64,000 nt of DNA from Paracoccus sp. MC1862 (lineage in GTDB: Bacteria > Pseudomonadota > Alphaproteobacteria > Rhodobacterales > Rhodobacteraceae). Every line of letters begins with the position of its first letter. Position 1 is the stretch's first letter. Shown in pieces: positions 1-7,988 of this stretch. The DNA is taken from the NCBI RefSeq assembly GCF_016617715.1, contig NZ_CP067225.1, forward strand, positions 2,920,001-2,984,000, in the 5' to 3' direction. Position numbers and translations under genes: made by a program. The notes under the pieces were generated by a model. It did no database searches. It saw only the letters and a program-made list of their open reading frames with translations, and was not told the origin of the DNA.

Positions 1-671
1 TCGGCCATGATCCCGGCGCGGATGGCGCTGTCGGCCCGGATCGGATTGAGGCCGGCGAACTCGGGGAAATCGGCGTCGATGGGCTGGTAGATCTCGGGCG
101 TGCCTGGGCTGGGGGCGGTGGCCACCAGCCGGTCGCGCAGGTGGGTGCGGGCCATCGCCTGCAGCCGTTCCGCGCACCCCTCGCAGACGGAAATCGTCCC
201 GTCCCCGCCGGGCAGCCGGATCGTCACCGTGGCGTCCCCGTCAGCCATCAGGTCGCAGAGCTTGCGGATGCTCTGGATGTCCGCGCCTGCCTCGCGCAGC
301 CGGTCCAGCTGCGCCGCCGAGGGGGTCGAGACGATGACCACATGGCCCTTGCCCGACAACGCAATCCAGTCCTCGGCAAAATCCTTGCCGAAGCGCTGCG
401 CCTCGTCGAAAACGAAGGTCGAGGGGGCGGTCCCCTTGGCGCTGATGAAGGCCCGGATCTCGGCGGCATGGCCCTTGAAATCCACCCGCGCCTTGCGCCC
501 GCTGCGGGCGTTGATGATGTCGTATTTTTCCAGCGCCGGCCGCACCGTCCCGCCGTCCAGCGTGGCGATCAGGAATGACCTTTGCCTGTGTTCGCGCAGG
601 TCGGTGACGATGCGGATGACCTCGGTCGTCTTTCCGGCGCCCGCCGCCCCCGTAAGCACTGTCAGCGTCAT
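1..671 (-). CDS. P-loop ATPase resembling thymidine kinase (3' end beyond window)
   Basis: The 223 visible codons begin at an ATG at 671 and run off the left edge, so the C-terminus is missing. Residues 8-15 are a Walker A loop (GAAGAGKT). Residues 88-92 read FDEAQ, the Walker B form typical of thymidine kinases. Next comes a region resembling the thymidine kinase lasso and zinc domain, with Cys at 139, 163 and 166; the usual first CxCG/CxxC pair is reduced to one Cys. The chain continues at least 55 residues past the point where a thymidine kinase would end. Walker motifs are clear; the true substrate is not. Thymidine phosphorylation is possible, but a divergent ATPase fused to another domain fits equally well. 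It is divergent from the chorismate mutase gene. Confidence 0.6.
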   Translation of the reverse strand, partial: MTLTVLTGAAGAGKTTEVIRIVTDLREHRQRSFLIATLDGGTVRPALEKYDIINARSGRKARVDFKGHAAEIRAFISAKGTAPSTFVFDEAQRFGKDFAEDWIALSGKGHVVIVSTPSAAQLDRLREAGADIQSIRKLCDLMADGDATVTIRLPGGDGTISVCEGCAERLQAMARTHLRDRLVATAPSPGTPEIYQPIDADFPEFAGLNPIRADSAIRAGIMA

Positions 672-785
672 GATTCTGTCATCCGGTCCTGTTGATCGGA
701 CGGAAACTGACGCTTTTCCGTCATGATGCAAGGGAGGAACCTGCCGGCCTTGCGCCGGCCCAGTGTTGGGGGCATGACGCGGCCC

Positions 786-1094
786 ATGAGTGATGACCTG
801 ACGCAACTGCGCGACATGACCGCCCTGCGGGCCGCCATCGACGCGCTTGACCTCGACCTCGCGCGGCTGCTTGCCCGCCGCTCGCGCCTGATCGACCGCG
901 CGGCCGAGATCAAGGCCGGCGCGGGCCTGCCCGCCCGCATCGACGAGCGGGTCGAGGAAGTGGCCGAGAAGGCCCGCCGCAACGCCGCGGCCACGGGCTA
1001 CGACCCCGATCTGGCCGAGGCTCTGTGGCGCCTAATGATGGAACATTTCATCGCCCAGGAAGCCCGCCAACTGGGAGAAGCCGATGACGGCTGA
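786..1094 (+). CDS. chorismate mutase, AroQ type
   Basis: A 102-residue all-helical protein predicted to convert chorismate to prephenate for phenylalanine and tyrosine synthesis in the cytoplasm. Arg15, Arg32, Lys43 and Arg55 keep exactly the spacing of the E. coli AroQ active-site residues R11, R28, K39 and R51. Size fits a stand-alone monofunctional enzyme. The start is uncertain: in-frame ATGs lie at 723, 774 and 786, none with an ideally placed ribosome site, and I chose 786 because homology begins just inside it. Its last 11 bases overlap folD, so the two are probably co-translated. An isochorismate-pyruvate lyase role (PchB-like) is a less likely alternative because no siderophore genes are nearby. 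Confidence 0.8.
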   Translation: MSDDLTQLRDMTALRAAIDALDLDLARLLARRSRLIDRAAEIKAGAGLPARIDERVEEVAEKARRNAAATGYDPDLAEALWRLMMEHFIAQEARQLGEADDG

Positions 1095-1962
1095 CCTGAT
1101 CGACGGCAAGGCCACTGCCGCCGCCCTGCGCAGGCGCGTGGCCGAAGGGGTCGCCGCGCTGAAGGCCTGCCATGGCATCACGCCGGGCCTTGCCGTGGTG
1201 CTGGTGGGCGAGGACCCCGCCTCTGCGGTCTATGTCCGCAGCAAAGGCAAGGCGACGGTCGAAGCCGGGATGGAAAGCTTCCAGCACCGCCTGCCCGTGG
1301 ATGCCTCGCAGCAGGACCTGCTGGCGCTGATCGCGCGGCTGAATGGCGATCCGGCGGTGAACGGCATCCTCGTGCAGCTTCCCTTGCCGAAGCACATGGA
1401 CGAGGCGGCGGTCATCAATGCCATCGCGCCGGAAAAGGACGTGGACGGATTCACCGTGCTGAACGCCGGGCGGCTGGCCACCGGGCAGAAGGCGATGGTG
1501 CCCTGCACGCCGCTGGGCTGCCTGATGCTGCTGCGGGACCGGCTCGGCTCGCTCGTGGGCAGGGAGGCGCTGGTGATCGGGCGGTCGAACATCGTCGGCA
1601 AACCGATGGCGCAGCTTCTTCTGGCCGACAGCGCAACCGTGACCGTGGCCCATTCGCGGACCCGCGATCTGCCGGACCTGTGCCGCCGCGCCGAGATCGT
1701 CGTGGCTGCCGTGGGCCGGGCGCGCTTTGTGCAGGGCGACTGGATCAGGCCGGGCGCGACCGTGATCGACGTCGGCATCAACCGGACCGATGACGGGCTG
1801 GTCGGCGACGTGGACTTCGAGGCCGCGCGTCACGTGGCGGGCGCGATCACCCCGGTTCCGGGCGGCGTCGGCCCCATGACCATCGCCTGCCTGCTGGCGA
1901 ACACGCTGACCGCCACGGCGCGGGTGAACGGGCTGCCGGAACCCGAGGGGCTGACGCCCTGA
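1084..1962 (+). CDS. folD: bifunctional methylenetetrahydrofolate dehydrogenase/cyclohydrolase
   Basis: A 292-residue cytoplasmic enzyme interconverting 5,10-methylene-, methenyl- and 10-formyl-tetrahydrofolate with NADP. Catalytic residues sit at the same numbers as in E. coli FolD: Tyr50, Lys54, Gln98 and Asp121. The NADP-binding segment GRSNIVGKP is at about 166-174 and the family signature [10 protein letters not shown] lies near residue 257. Full length. It starts inside the end of the chorismate mutase gene (11-base overlap) and is convergent with the yqhA-like gene after a 12-base gap. Confidence 0.95.
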   Translation: MTADLIDGKATAAALRRRVAEGVAALKACHGITPGLAVVLVGEDPASAVYVRSKGKATVEAGMESFQHRLPVDASQQDLLALIARLNGDPAVNGILVQLPLPKHMDEAAVINAIAPEKDVDGFTVLNAGRLATGQKAMVPCTPLGCLMLLRDRLGSLVGREALVIGRSNIVGKPMAQLLLADSATVTVAHSRTRDLPDLCRRAEIVVAAVGRARFVQGDWIRPGATVIDVGINRTDDGLVGDVDFEAARHVAGAITPVPGGVGPMTIACLLANTLTATARVNGLPEPEGLTP

Positions 1963-1974
1963 TCCCCCGCCCCG

Positions 1975-2502
1975 TCAGGATTCTGGCTGCTTCTTGACGC
2001 TGCGGGCAGCCAGCCAATCGGTTGCGGCCATCAGCAGGCCCGAGAAGACGAAGACCACATGGATGATGACCAGCCACTTCAGTTCGCGGTCGTCCGGCGA
2101 AACGATGCCGGGACGTCCGACCTCCATGAACCGCTTGAGCAGATCGATGGCAGAGATCGCCACGATCGAGGCGATCAGCTTCATCTTCTGGCCCGCAAAA
2201 TCGACCGTTCCCATCCATGAAGGCCGCGCCACGTCGAGGGGCACGTCCAGCCGCGACACGAAGTTCTCGTAGCCTGAAAATACCACGATCAGCAGCAGGT
2301 TCGCCGTCAATGTCAGGTCGCTCAGCGACAGCGCCGTGACGATGGCGGTTTCGGTTGTCATGGTCAGGGCTTGGGGCAGGTAGTGAAGGGTCTGGCGCAG
2401 GAAGACGACCAGCAGCATCCCCATGACCGCGACCAGCCCCAGATACATCGGCGCCAGCAGCCAGCGCGAGGCGGACAGCAGCCGCTCGAACCCCTTTTCC
2501 AT
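1975..2502 (-). CDS. YqhA/UPF0114 family inner-membrane protein
   Basis: A 175-residue protein with four hydrophobic stretches (about 13-35, 58-76, 108-125 and 142-163), matching the length and layout of the YqhA (TIGR00645) family, whose function is unknown. Between helices 2 and 3 there is a loop with FSGYENFVSRLD, a conserved feature of the family. No catalytic motif is visible. It is transcribed away from the fructose-6-phosphate aldolase gene and the two share a 124-base divergent region. Confidence 0.82.
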   Translation of the reverse strand: MEKGFERLLSASRWLLAPMYLGLVAVMGMLLVVFLRQTLHYLPQALTMTTETAIVTALSLSDLTLTANLLLIVVFSGYENFVSRLDVPLDVARPSWMGTVDFAGQKMKLIASIVAISAIDLLKRFMEVGRPGIVSPDDRELKWLVIIHVVFVFSGLLMAATDWLAARSVKKQPES

Positions 2503-2580
2503 GCCCGCGCGTCCTCGTCCGTTCCTTGGCGCAGATTAGCGGCGACCGGCAGGCCCGCAAGGCTTTCCGCTTGGGGCGAT

Positions 2581-2594
2581 CTGGTCTAAACCAG
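2581..2594. promoter_or_regulatory. perfect palindrome resembling a GntR-type operator
   Basis: CTGGT-CTAA-ACCAG is a perfect 5+4+5 inverted repeat, 33 bases upstream of the fsa-like start and inside the yqhA/fsa divergent region. Its core resembles the TGGTC...ACCA sites bound by FadR/GntR-family regulators. No GntR gene is in the window, so the binding protein is unknown and the role is inferred. Confidence 0.35.
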
Positions 2595-2626
2595 CCCCGA
2601 CCCACGCCCAAGGAGGCCGCCGCGCC

Positions 2627-3283
2627 ATGAGGTTCTTCGTCGATACCGCCGACATCGCCGCCATCCGCGAATTGCACGAACTGGGCATGGTGGACGGGGT
2701 CACGACCAACCCCTCGCTGATCCTGAAATCGGGCCGCGACATCGCCGAGGTCACGCGCGAGATCTGCGAGATGGTCCCCGGCCCCGTCAGCGCCGAGGTC
2801 GTGGCCGCCGACGCCGAGGGCATGATCCGCGAGGGCAAGCATCTGGCCGAGATCGCCCCCAACGTCACCGTCAAGGTGCCGCTGACCTGGGACGGGCTGA
2901 AAGCCTGCAAGGCGCTGACCGACGACGGCCACATGGTCAACGTCACGCTGTGCTTCACGGCGGCGCAGGCGATCCTCGCGGCCAAGGCGGGGGCGACCTT
3001 CATCAGCCCCTTCATCGGCCGGCTGGACGACATCGGCCTGGACGGGATGGAGCTGATCGCCGACATCCGCCGCATCTACGACAACTACGGCTACGAGACG
3101 AACCTGCTGGCCGCCTCGATCCGGTCGGTCAACCACATTATCGAATGCGCCCGCATCGGCGCCGATGTCATCACCGCGCCGCCCGCCGTCATCAAGGCCA
3201 TGGCCAGCCACGTCCTGACCGACAAGGGGCTGGACCAGTTCAACGCCGACTGGGCCCGGACCGGCCAGAAGATCGGCCTGTGA
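2627..3283 (+). CDS. fsa: fructose-6-phosphate aldolase/transaldolase family protein
   Basis: A 218-residue short transaldolase of the TalC/FSA/MipB group, which exchanges dihydroxyacetone or glyceraldehyde-3-phosphate units in sugar phosphates. The N-terminal motif [12 protein letters not shown] and the TTNPSL segment (26-31) are diagnostic. Lys83 in KVPLTWDG is the Schiff-base lysine. The ribosome site AAGGAGG lies about 11 bases before the ATG. Whether it acts as an aldolase (FSA) or a true transaldolase (Tal) cannot be settled from sequence alone, and many alphaproteobacterial members are transaldolases. The next gene starts inside its stop codon (GTGA). Confidence 0.88.
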   Translation: MRFFVDTADIAAIRELHELGMVDGVTTNPSLILKSGRDIAEVTREICEMVPGPVSAEVVAADAEGMIREGKHLAEIAPNVTVKVPLTWDGLKACKALTDDGHMVNVTLCFTAAQAILAAKAGATFISPFIGRLDDIGLDGMELIADIRRIYDNYGYETNLLAASIRSVNHIIECARIGADVITAPPAVIKAMASHVLTDKGLDQFNADWARTGQKIGL

Positions 3284-3990
3284 CCGGGGCTGCGGAACGC
3301 GCGGCCGCCGCGGCGCTGGATGGCGGCACCCGCGCCCGGCTGCTGGCCGAGCCTGCGCTGATCCTGCAGGACCGGGAACTGATGCGGGCGCTGGTCGCCG
3401 CACGCGAGGCCGAGTTCGGCGAGAATGTCATCGACATCCGCGGCCGCGCGATGGAGGCGCTGGAGCATCGGCTCGACCGGCTGGAATCGGTGCATGAAAG
3501 CGTGATCTCGGCGGCCTACGAGAACCAGGCCGGGACGCAGACGGTCCACCGCGCGGTGCTGGCGCTGCTGGAGCCGATGGATTTCGCGGCCTTCCTCGAC
3601 ATGCTGGAAACCGATGTGGCGCCGATCCTGCGGATCGAGACGCTGAAGCTGGTGATGGAAACGCAGGATCCGCCTGCACCGCCCTCCGCCGGCGCGTTGG
3701 TGGTGGTGCCCGCAGGGGCCGTCGGGCGGATGATCGCGGCGGGCCGCAGGGCGCCGCGCGGCGACGACATCGTGCTGCGCCGCGCCAGCGCCGAGACGCG
3801 GGCCGTCCATGGCGCCGAGGTCCGGTCCGAGGCGCTGCTGCCGCTGAACCTAGGGACGGGCCGCCCCCCGGCGCTGCTGGTGATGGGCTCGCTGGATGGC
3901 GGGCGGTTCTCGCCCGCGCATGGCACCGACCTGTTGCGATTCTTCGCGCAGGTGTTCCGGCTGGTCCTGATCGGCTGGCTCAGGGAATGA
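3280..3990 (+). CDS. DUF484 family protein
   Basis: A 236-residue protein starting at a GTG that overlaps the stop of the aldolase gene by 4 bases; the open frame extends further upstream but only as a shadow of that gene. The N-terminal half is helical (through about residue 80) and the rest resembles a GAF-like fold, as in DUF484 proteins. DUF484 genes are often found directly upstream of xerC, and here the stop overlaps the xerC start by 4 bases. The biochemical role is unknown; an accessory role in recombination is only suggested by the linkage. Confidence 0.78.
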   Translation: MTGAAERAAAAALDGGTRARLLAEPALILQDRELMRALVAAREAEFGENVIDIRGRAMEALEHRLDRLESVHESVISAAYENQAGTQTVHRAVLALLEPMDFAAFLDMLETDVAPILRIETLKLVMETQDPPAPPSAGALVVVPAGAVGRMIAAGRRAPRGDDIVLRRASAETRAVHGAEVRSEALLPLNLGTGRPPALLVMGSLDGGRFSPAHGTDLLRFFAQVFRLVLIGWLRE

Positions 3991-4928
3991 GCGGGCAGGG
4001 TCCAGTGCCGCTGGCGCTGGTCCCGGCCATGGCCGACGCGCTGGCCCGCTGGCTTGACAGCGAACGCGCGACCCGTGGCCGGTCGGACCACACGATCACC
4101 GCCTATCAGGGCGACCTGCTGGCCTTCCTGTCCTTTCTTGGCGGCTACCACGGTCAGCCCGCGCTGCCCCGGACGCTGGGGGGGCTTGTGCAGACCGACA
4201 TCCGCGCCTTTGCCGCGGCCGAACGAGCGCGGGGCCTTTCGGCCCGCAGCCTCGCCCGCCGCCTGTCCGCCGTCCGCAGCTTCCTGCGCTGGATCAGCGA
4301 CCGCGAGGGCTTCGACGCGAGCCGGGCGCTGTCCGCGCGCAGCCCCCGCTATCGCCGCAGCCTGCCGCGCCCGATCCCGGTGGAACAGGCCCGCGCCATC
4401 CTGGACCTCGCGGGCGAGCGGCACCCGACGCCATGGGTCTCGGCCCGCGACGTGGCGGTGCTGACGCTGCTTTACGGGCTGGGCCTGCGGATCAGCGAGG
4501 CGCTGGGGCTGGACGGCCGCGACTGGCCCTTCGGCGAATCACTGGTGATCTGCGGCAAGGGCGGACGCGAGCGGCTGGTCCCGGTCCTGCCCGCCGCGCG
4601 GGACGCTGTCACGGCTTACCTGCGGATATGCCCCTTTCCGCTGACGCCCGACGGGCCGCTGTTCTGCACGGTCAAGGGCAAGCGGCTTTACGCGGGCGCC
4701 ATCTCGGGGGCGATGGTGGCCCTGCGCCAGTCGCTGGGCCTGCCCGAGACGGCCACCCCCCATGCGCTGCGCCACAGCTTTGCCACGCACCTGTTGGCGG
4801 CGGGGGGCGACCTGCGGACCATCCAGCAGCTTCTGGGCCATGCGAGCCTGTCCACAACGCAGGTCTATACCGGCGTCGATGACGCGCATCTGCTGGCTGT
4901 CCATCGCGCCGCCCATCCGCGGCGCTAG
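3987..4928 (+). CDS. xerC: site-specific tyrosine recombinase XerC
   Basis: A 313-residue tyrosine recombinase that with XerD resolves chromosome dimers at dif, activated by FtsK (encoded at 60.4-63.0 kb). The N-terminal SAM-like core-binding domain spans about 15-110. The catalytic set is complete: Arg168, Lys191, His259, Arg262, His285 and the nucleophile Tyr294. XerC rather than XerD is favoured by the upstream DUF484 gene. It overlaps that gene by 4 bases (ATGA) and converges on the antiporter operon with a 3-base gap. Confidence 0.9.
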   Translation: MSGQGPVPLALVPAMADALARWLDSERATRGRSDHTITAYQGDLLAFLSFLGGYHGQPALPRTLGGLVQTDIRAFAAAERARGLSARSLARRLSAVRSFLRWISDREGFDASRALSARSPRYRRSLPRPIPVEQARAILDLAGERHPTPWVSARDVAVLTLLYGLGLRISEALGLDGRDWPFGESLVICGKGGRERLVPVLPAARDAVTAYLRICPFPLTPDGPLFCTVKGKRLYAGAISGAMVALRQSLGLPETATPHALRHSFATHLLAAGGDLRTIQQLLGHASLSTTQVYTGVDDAHLLAVHRAAHPRR

Positions 4929-4931
4929 GGC

Positions 4932-5336
4932 TTATTCGCTTGCGCGGGGCTGGTCGGGAGCCTGGACGATGGGGCTGGTCTCGGCCCCCCGACCATAGGT
5001 GGCCCAGTCGGCGCCCGAGGGCGGCTGCGGCAGTTCGCTCCGCTTCCACGACAGGTGCATATGCGCCTTGCCGACATAAAGCCCGGTGATCGGCGAGGTC
5101 ATGAAGACGAACAGCGCGATCAGCAGCTCGTGCCAGCTCAACTGGCCGTGATGGGTCCAGAAATAGGCAATCGAGGCGATCAGGACCGATCCCACCCCCA
5201 GCGTCGCCGCCTTGGTCGGCCCGTGCAGCCGCGTCATCATGTCGGGCAGCCGAACCAGCCCCCAGGCACCGACAAGGCCGAAGAAGCCGCCCGCCACCAG
5301 CAGAAAGGCGATGAGGATATCCGCAAGCCAGATCAT
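4932..5336 (-). CDS. mnhG: monovalent cation/H+ antiporter subunit G (MnhG/PhaG/MrpG)
   Basis: A 134-residue subunit of the multi-protein Mrp antiporter, with three hydrophobic segments in its first 95 residues and a polar C-terminal tail. The MnhG signature is present in GAWGLVRLPDMMTRLHGPTK. It is the last gene of the six-gene operon. I start it at the ATG at 5336 because longer versions in this frame only shadow the F subunit; this start overlaps the mnhF stop by 4 bases. Confidence 0.88.
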   Translation of the reverse strand: MIWLADILIAFLLVAGGFFGLVGAWGLVRLPDMMTRLHGPTKAATLGVGSVLIASIAYFWTHHGQLSWHELLIALFVFMTSPITGLYVGKAHMHLSWKRSELPQPPSGADWATYGRGAETSPIVQAPDQPRASE

Positions 5337-5608
5337 TCGATGATGTCCCCCCGCAGGATGAACTTGGCGAAGGCCACGGTCGAGACGAAGCCGAAGAGCG
5401 CAAACAGCATCGAGGTCTCGAAATAGACCGTGGTGCCGCGCTGGATGCCGAACAGCGTGATCAGCGCGATCATGTTGATCGTCATCGTGTCCAGCGCCAG
5501 CACCCGGTCGCTGAAGCCCGGCGCCCGCATCAGCCGGTAAAGGCAGAGGATCTGCGCCAGCGCGAAGCAGCCGAAGGCGAACCACAGGGCAAGAGCGAGG
5601 ATGCTCAA
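5333..5608 (-). CDS. mnhF: monovalent cation/H+ antiporter subunit F (MnhF/PhaF/MrpF)
   Basis: A 91-residue membrane subunit with three predicted helices and the family segment DRVLALDTMTINMIALI. I use a TTG start at 5608, which overlaps the mnhE stop in a TTGA junction and places the first helix right after the start. A longer ATG start would only read the end of mnhE in another frame. Translational coupling to the E subunit is the likely reason the weak start works. Confidence 0.82.
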   Translation of the reverse strand: MSILALALWFAFGCFALAQILCLYRLMRAPGFSDRVLALDTMTINMIALITLFGIQRGTTVYFETSMLFALFGFVSTVAFAKFILRGDIIE

Positions 5609-6093
5609 CGGAAGATCTCCTGCAGGCGGGCCTCGTAGCGGGTCTTGATCTCGTCGATCGTGGCGGCCGGGTCGGGGCAGTGCAGCGCATGGACCAGCAG
5701 GGCCGATCCGTCCTCGGCCATGTCGCAACTGACGGTGCCGGGGGTCAGGGTGATGGTGCCCATCAAAACGGCGATGGCTTCGGGCACGGTCAGGTCCAGC
5801 GGCACCACCAGCCAGGCGGGCTGCAACTCGGCCTTGGGCATGAACAGCACGATCCGCGCCACGTCGATATTGGCCTTGACGATGTCGTGGATGACGATGC
5901 CCAGATAGCCGGGGATGCGGGTGGCGCGGATGCTGGCGCGGCGAGGCCAGTAGGGGGCGGTCACGACTGGAATCAGCAGCCCCAGAACGGCCGCGAAGAC
6001 CACCGAGCCCCAGGCGAAGCGGTTGACCAGCAGCATCCAGACCAGCGCCACCACCAGCGACAGGACCGGATGGGGAAGGATGCGGCGGATCAT
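5605..6093 (-). CDS. mnhE: monovalent cation/H+ antiporter subunit E (MnhE/PhaE/MrpE)
   Basis: A 162-residue subunit with two N-terminal hydrophobic helices (about 10-50) and a soluble C-terminal domain, the usual MnhE design. The segment LMGTITLTPGTVSCDM is characteristic of the family. It begins inside the stop region of the D subunit (4-base overlap). Confidence 0.88.
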   Translation of the reverse strand: MIRRILPHPVLSLVVALVWMLLVNRFAWGSVVFAAVLGLLIPVVTAPYWPRRASIRATRIPGYLGIVIHDIVKANIDVARIVLFMPKAELQPAWLVVPLDLTVPEAIAVLMGTITLTPGTVSCDMAEDGSALLVHALHCPDPAATIDEIKTRYEARLQEIFR

Positions 6094-7643
6094 TTCACCC
6101 CCTCCTGTCCGACCAGCACGGCCTCGATGTAAGGGGCAGGGTTCATCAGTTGGCGGGCGGTGGCATCGGCATAGCGCATCATCGGCCCTGCAAGCACGGT
6201 GAGCGCCACCATGCCCGCGATCAGTGCCCCCGTCGCCGTCAGCGCCAGCCCGGCCGAGGGGAAGGTCCGGTCATGCGGCGGCTCGTCGGGTTCCTGCCGG
6301 TCGGGCAGGAAGTCCTCGGCCGCATGGGCCTTCCAGAAGACCAGCGAGCCCGCGCGGGCCAGCCCGACAATGGCGAAGATCGAGGTGACGAGGACGATGC
6401 CCCAGATCACCGCCGTGCCTTCTCCGTTCCGCACCGCCTGCAGCACTGCCAGCTTGCCGAGAAAGCCCGACAGCGGCGGCAGGCCCGCCATCCCGATGGC
6501 GGCCGCGAAATACAGCGCGGCGACGATCCCCGCCTGCAGGATGGGCGGGGCGGGGCGCAGCCACAGGCTCGCGTCACGCCGCCTTGTGCCGATCAGGTCC
6601 ACCGCCAGGAACAGCGCCGCCGAGGCCAGCGTCGAATGGACGAGATACCAGATCCCCGCCGTCAGACCGGGTAGCCGGAACTGCGCCACCGCGATCATCA
6701 GCGTGCCGACCGACCCCAGCGCCGCGAAGGCTGCCATCCGTCCCATGTGGCGCGAGCCGAGAACGCCCAACTGCCCCACGATCAGCGTGACAAGGGCCGC
6801 GGGCAGCAGGATGTCGGCGGCGAAACGCTCGATCACGCTGTCGGCGGGGAAGACCAGGGTGAAGAAGCGGATGATGCCGTAAACGCCAACCTTGGTCATG
6901 ATCGCGAACAGCGCCGCGACGGGACCGGGCGCGCGGGCATAGGTCGCGGGCAGCCAGAAATGCAGCGGCACCAGCGCCGCCTTGATCGCGAAGACCAGCA
7001 TCAGCAGCACCGCGCCCACGCGCAGCACCGCCGTGTCGGTCGCGGGCATCTGCGCCACGCGCATCGCCATGTCGGCCATGTTCAGCGTGCCGGTCGCGGA
7101 ATAGATCGTCCCCAGCGCGGCGAGGAACAGAGACGATCCGGCGAGGTTGTAGACGACATATTGCACGCCCGCGCGCAGCCGCAGCTCTCCGCCCGCCTGG
7201 ATCATCAGCCCGTAGCTGGCGATCAGCAGGATTTCGAAGAAGACGAAGAGATTGAAGGCGTCGCCGGTCAGGAAAGCGCCGTTGACGCCCATCAACTGGA
7301 ACTGCCACAGCGCATGAAAATGCTTGCCCCTGCGGTCCCAGCCCGAACCGATGGCGTAAAGCTGCACCAGCAGCCCCACCACCCCCGTCAGCACCAGCAT
7401 CAGCGCCGCCAGCCGGTCCAGCATCAGCACGATGCCGAAGGGCGCGGCCCAGTTTCCCAGCCGATAGACCTGCACGTCCCCGCCCATCGCCTGCAGCATC
7501 AGCCAGAGCGCGAGCAGCAGTTGCCCCGCGGTCGCGGCGGTGCTGAAGACGCGCTGCAGAAGCAGGTCCTGCCGCATCGCCAGGACGATCAGCGGGCCGA
7601 CGAAGGCTGGCAGGACGACCGGGATGACAAGCCAGTGGTTCAT
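6090..7643 (-). CDS. mnhD: monovalent cation/H+ antiporter subunit D (MnhD/PhaD/MrpD)
   Basis: A 517-residue polytopic protein related to complex I subunits NuoM/NuoN, with about 14 hydrophobic segments. It contributes a proton channel to the Mrp complex. Recognisable conserved stretches include FVFFEILLIASYGLM and the lysine-bearing IKAALVPLHFWLP. The soluble loop near residue 440 is rich in Asp, Glu and Pro, as in other D subunits. The start ATG overlaps the end of the C gene. Confidence 0.92.
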   Translation of the reverse strand: MNHWLVIPVVLPAFVGPLIVLAMRQDLLLQRVFSTAATAGQLLLALWLMLQAMGGDVQVYRLGNWAAPFGIVLMLDRLAALMLVLTGVVGLLVQLYAIGSGWDRRGKHFHALWQFQLMGVNGAFLTGDAFNLFVFFEILLIASYGLMIQAGGELRLRAGVQYVVYNLAGSSLFLAALGTIYSATGTLNMADMAMRVAQMPATDTAVLRVGAVLLMLVFAIKAALVPLHFWLPATYARAPGPVAALFAIMTKVGVYGIIRFFTLVFPADSVIERFAADILLPAALVTLIVGQLGVLGSRHMGRMAAFAALGSVGTLMIAVAQFRLPGLTAGIWYLVHSTLASAALFLAVDLIGTRRRDASLWLRPAPPILQAGIVAALYFAAAIGMAGLPPLSGFLGKLAVLQAVRNGEGTAVIWGIVLVTSIFAIVGLARAGSLVFWKAHAAEDFLPDRQEPDEPPHDRTFPSAGLALTATGALIAGMVALTVLAGPMMRYADATARQLMNPAPYIEAVLVGQEGVK

Positions 7644-7987
7644 GGGCGCGGCCCCTTGCGGTCGCGGCCGGGCAGGTCGATGCGGTCGTCGCCGCCCTCG
7701 ATGAAAGCGCCCAGCGCCATCATCAACGTGACCGCCGTCATCCCGAAGGAAATGACGATGGCGGTCAGCACCAGTGCCTGCGGCAGCGGGTCGGTATAGC
7801 CCGGCGCGGCATCATTCAGGATCGGCGGAAGGTCGATCACCAGCCGCCCCGTCGCGAACAGGAACAGGTTGGTGGCATAGCTCAGCAGCGTCATCCCCAC
7901 GATCACCGCGAAGCTGCGCTTGCGAAGGGTCAGGTAGACTCCGGCGGCGGTCAGGGTGCCGATGGCCGAGGCGATCAGGACCTCCAT
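7640..7987 (-). CDS. mnhC: monovalent cation/H+ antiporter subunit C (MnhC/PhaC/MrpC)
   Basis: A 115-residue NuoK-like subunit with three transmembrane helices, including the segment VLTAIVISFGMTAV typical of MnhC/NuoK. It lies one base downstream of the A/B gene stop and overlaps mnhD by 4 bases. Confidence 0.9.
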   Translation of the reverse strand: MEVLIASAIGTLTAAGVYLTLRKRSFAVIVGMTLLSYATNLFLFATGRLVIDLPPILNDAAPGYTDPLPQALVLTAIVISFGMTAVTLMMALGAFIEGGDDRIDLPGRDRKGPRP

Positions 7988-7988
7988 C

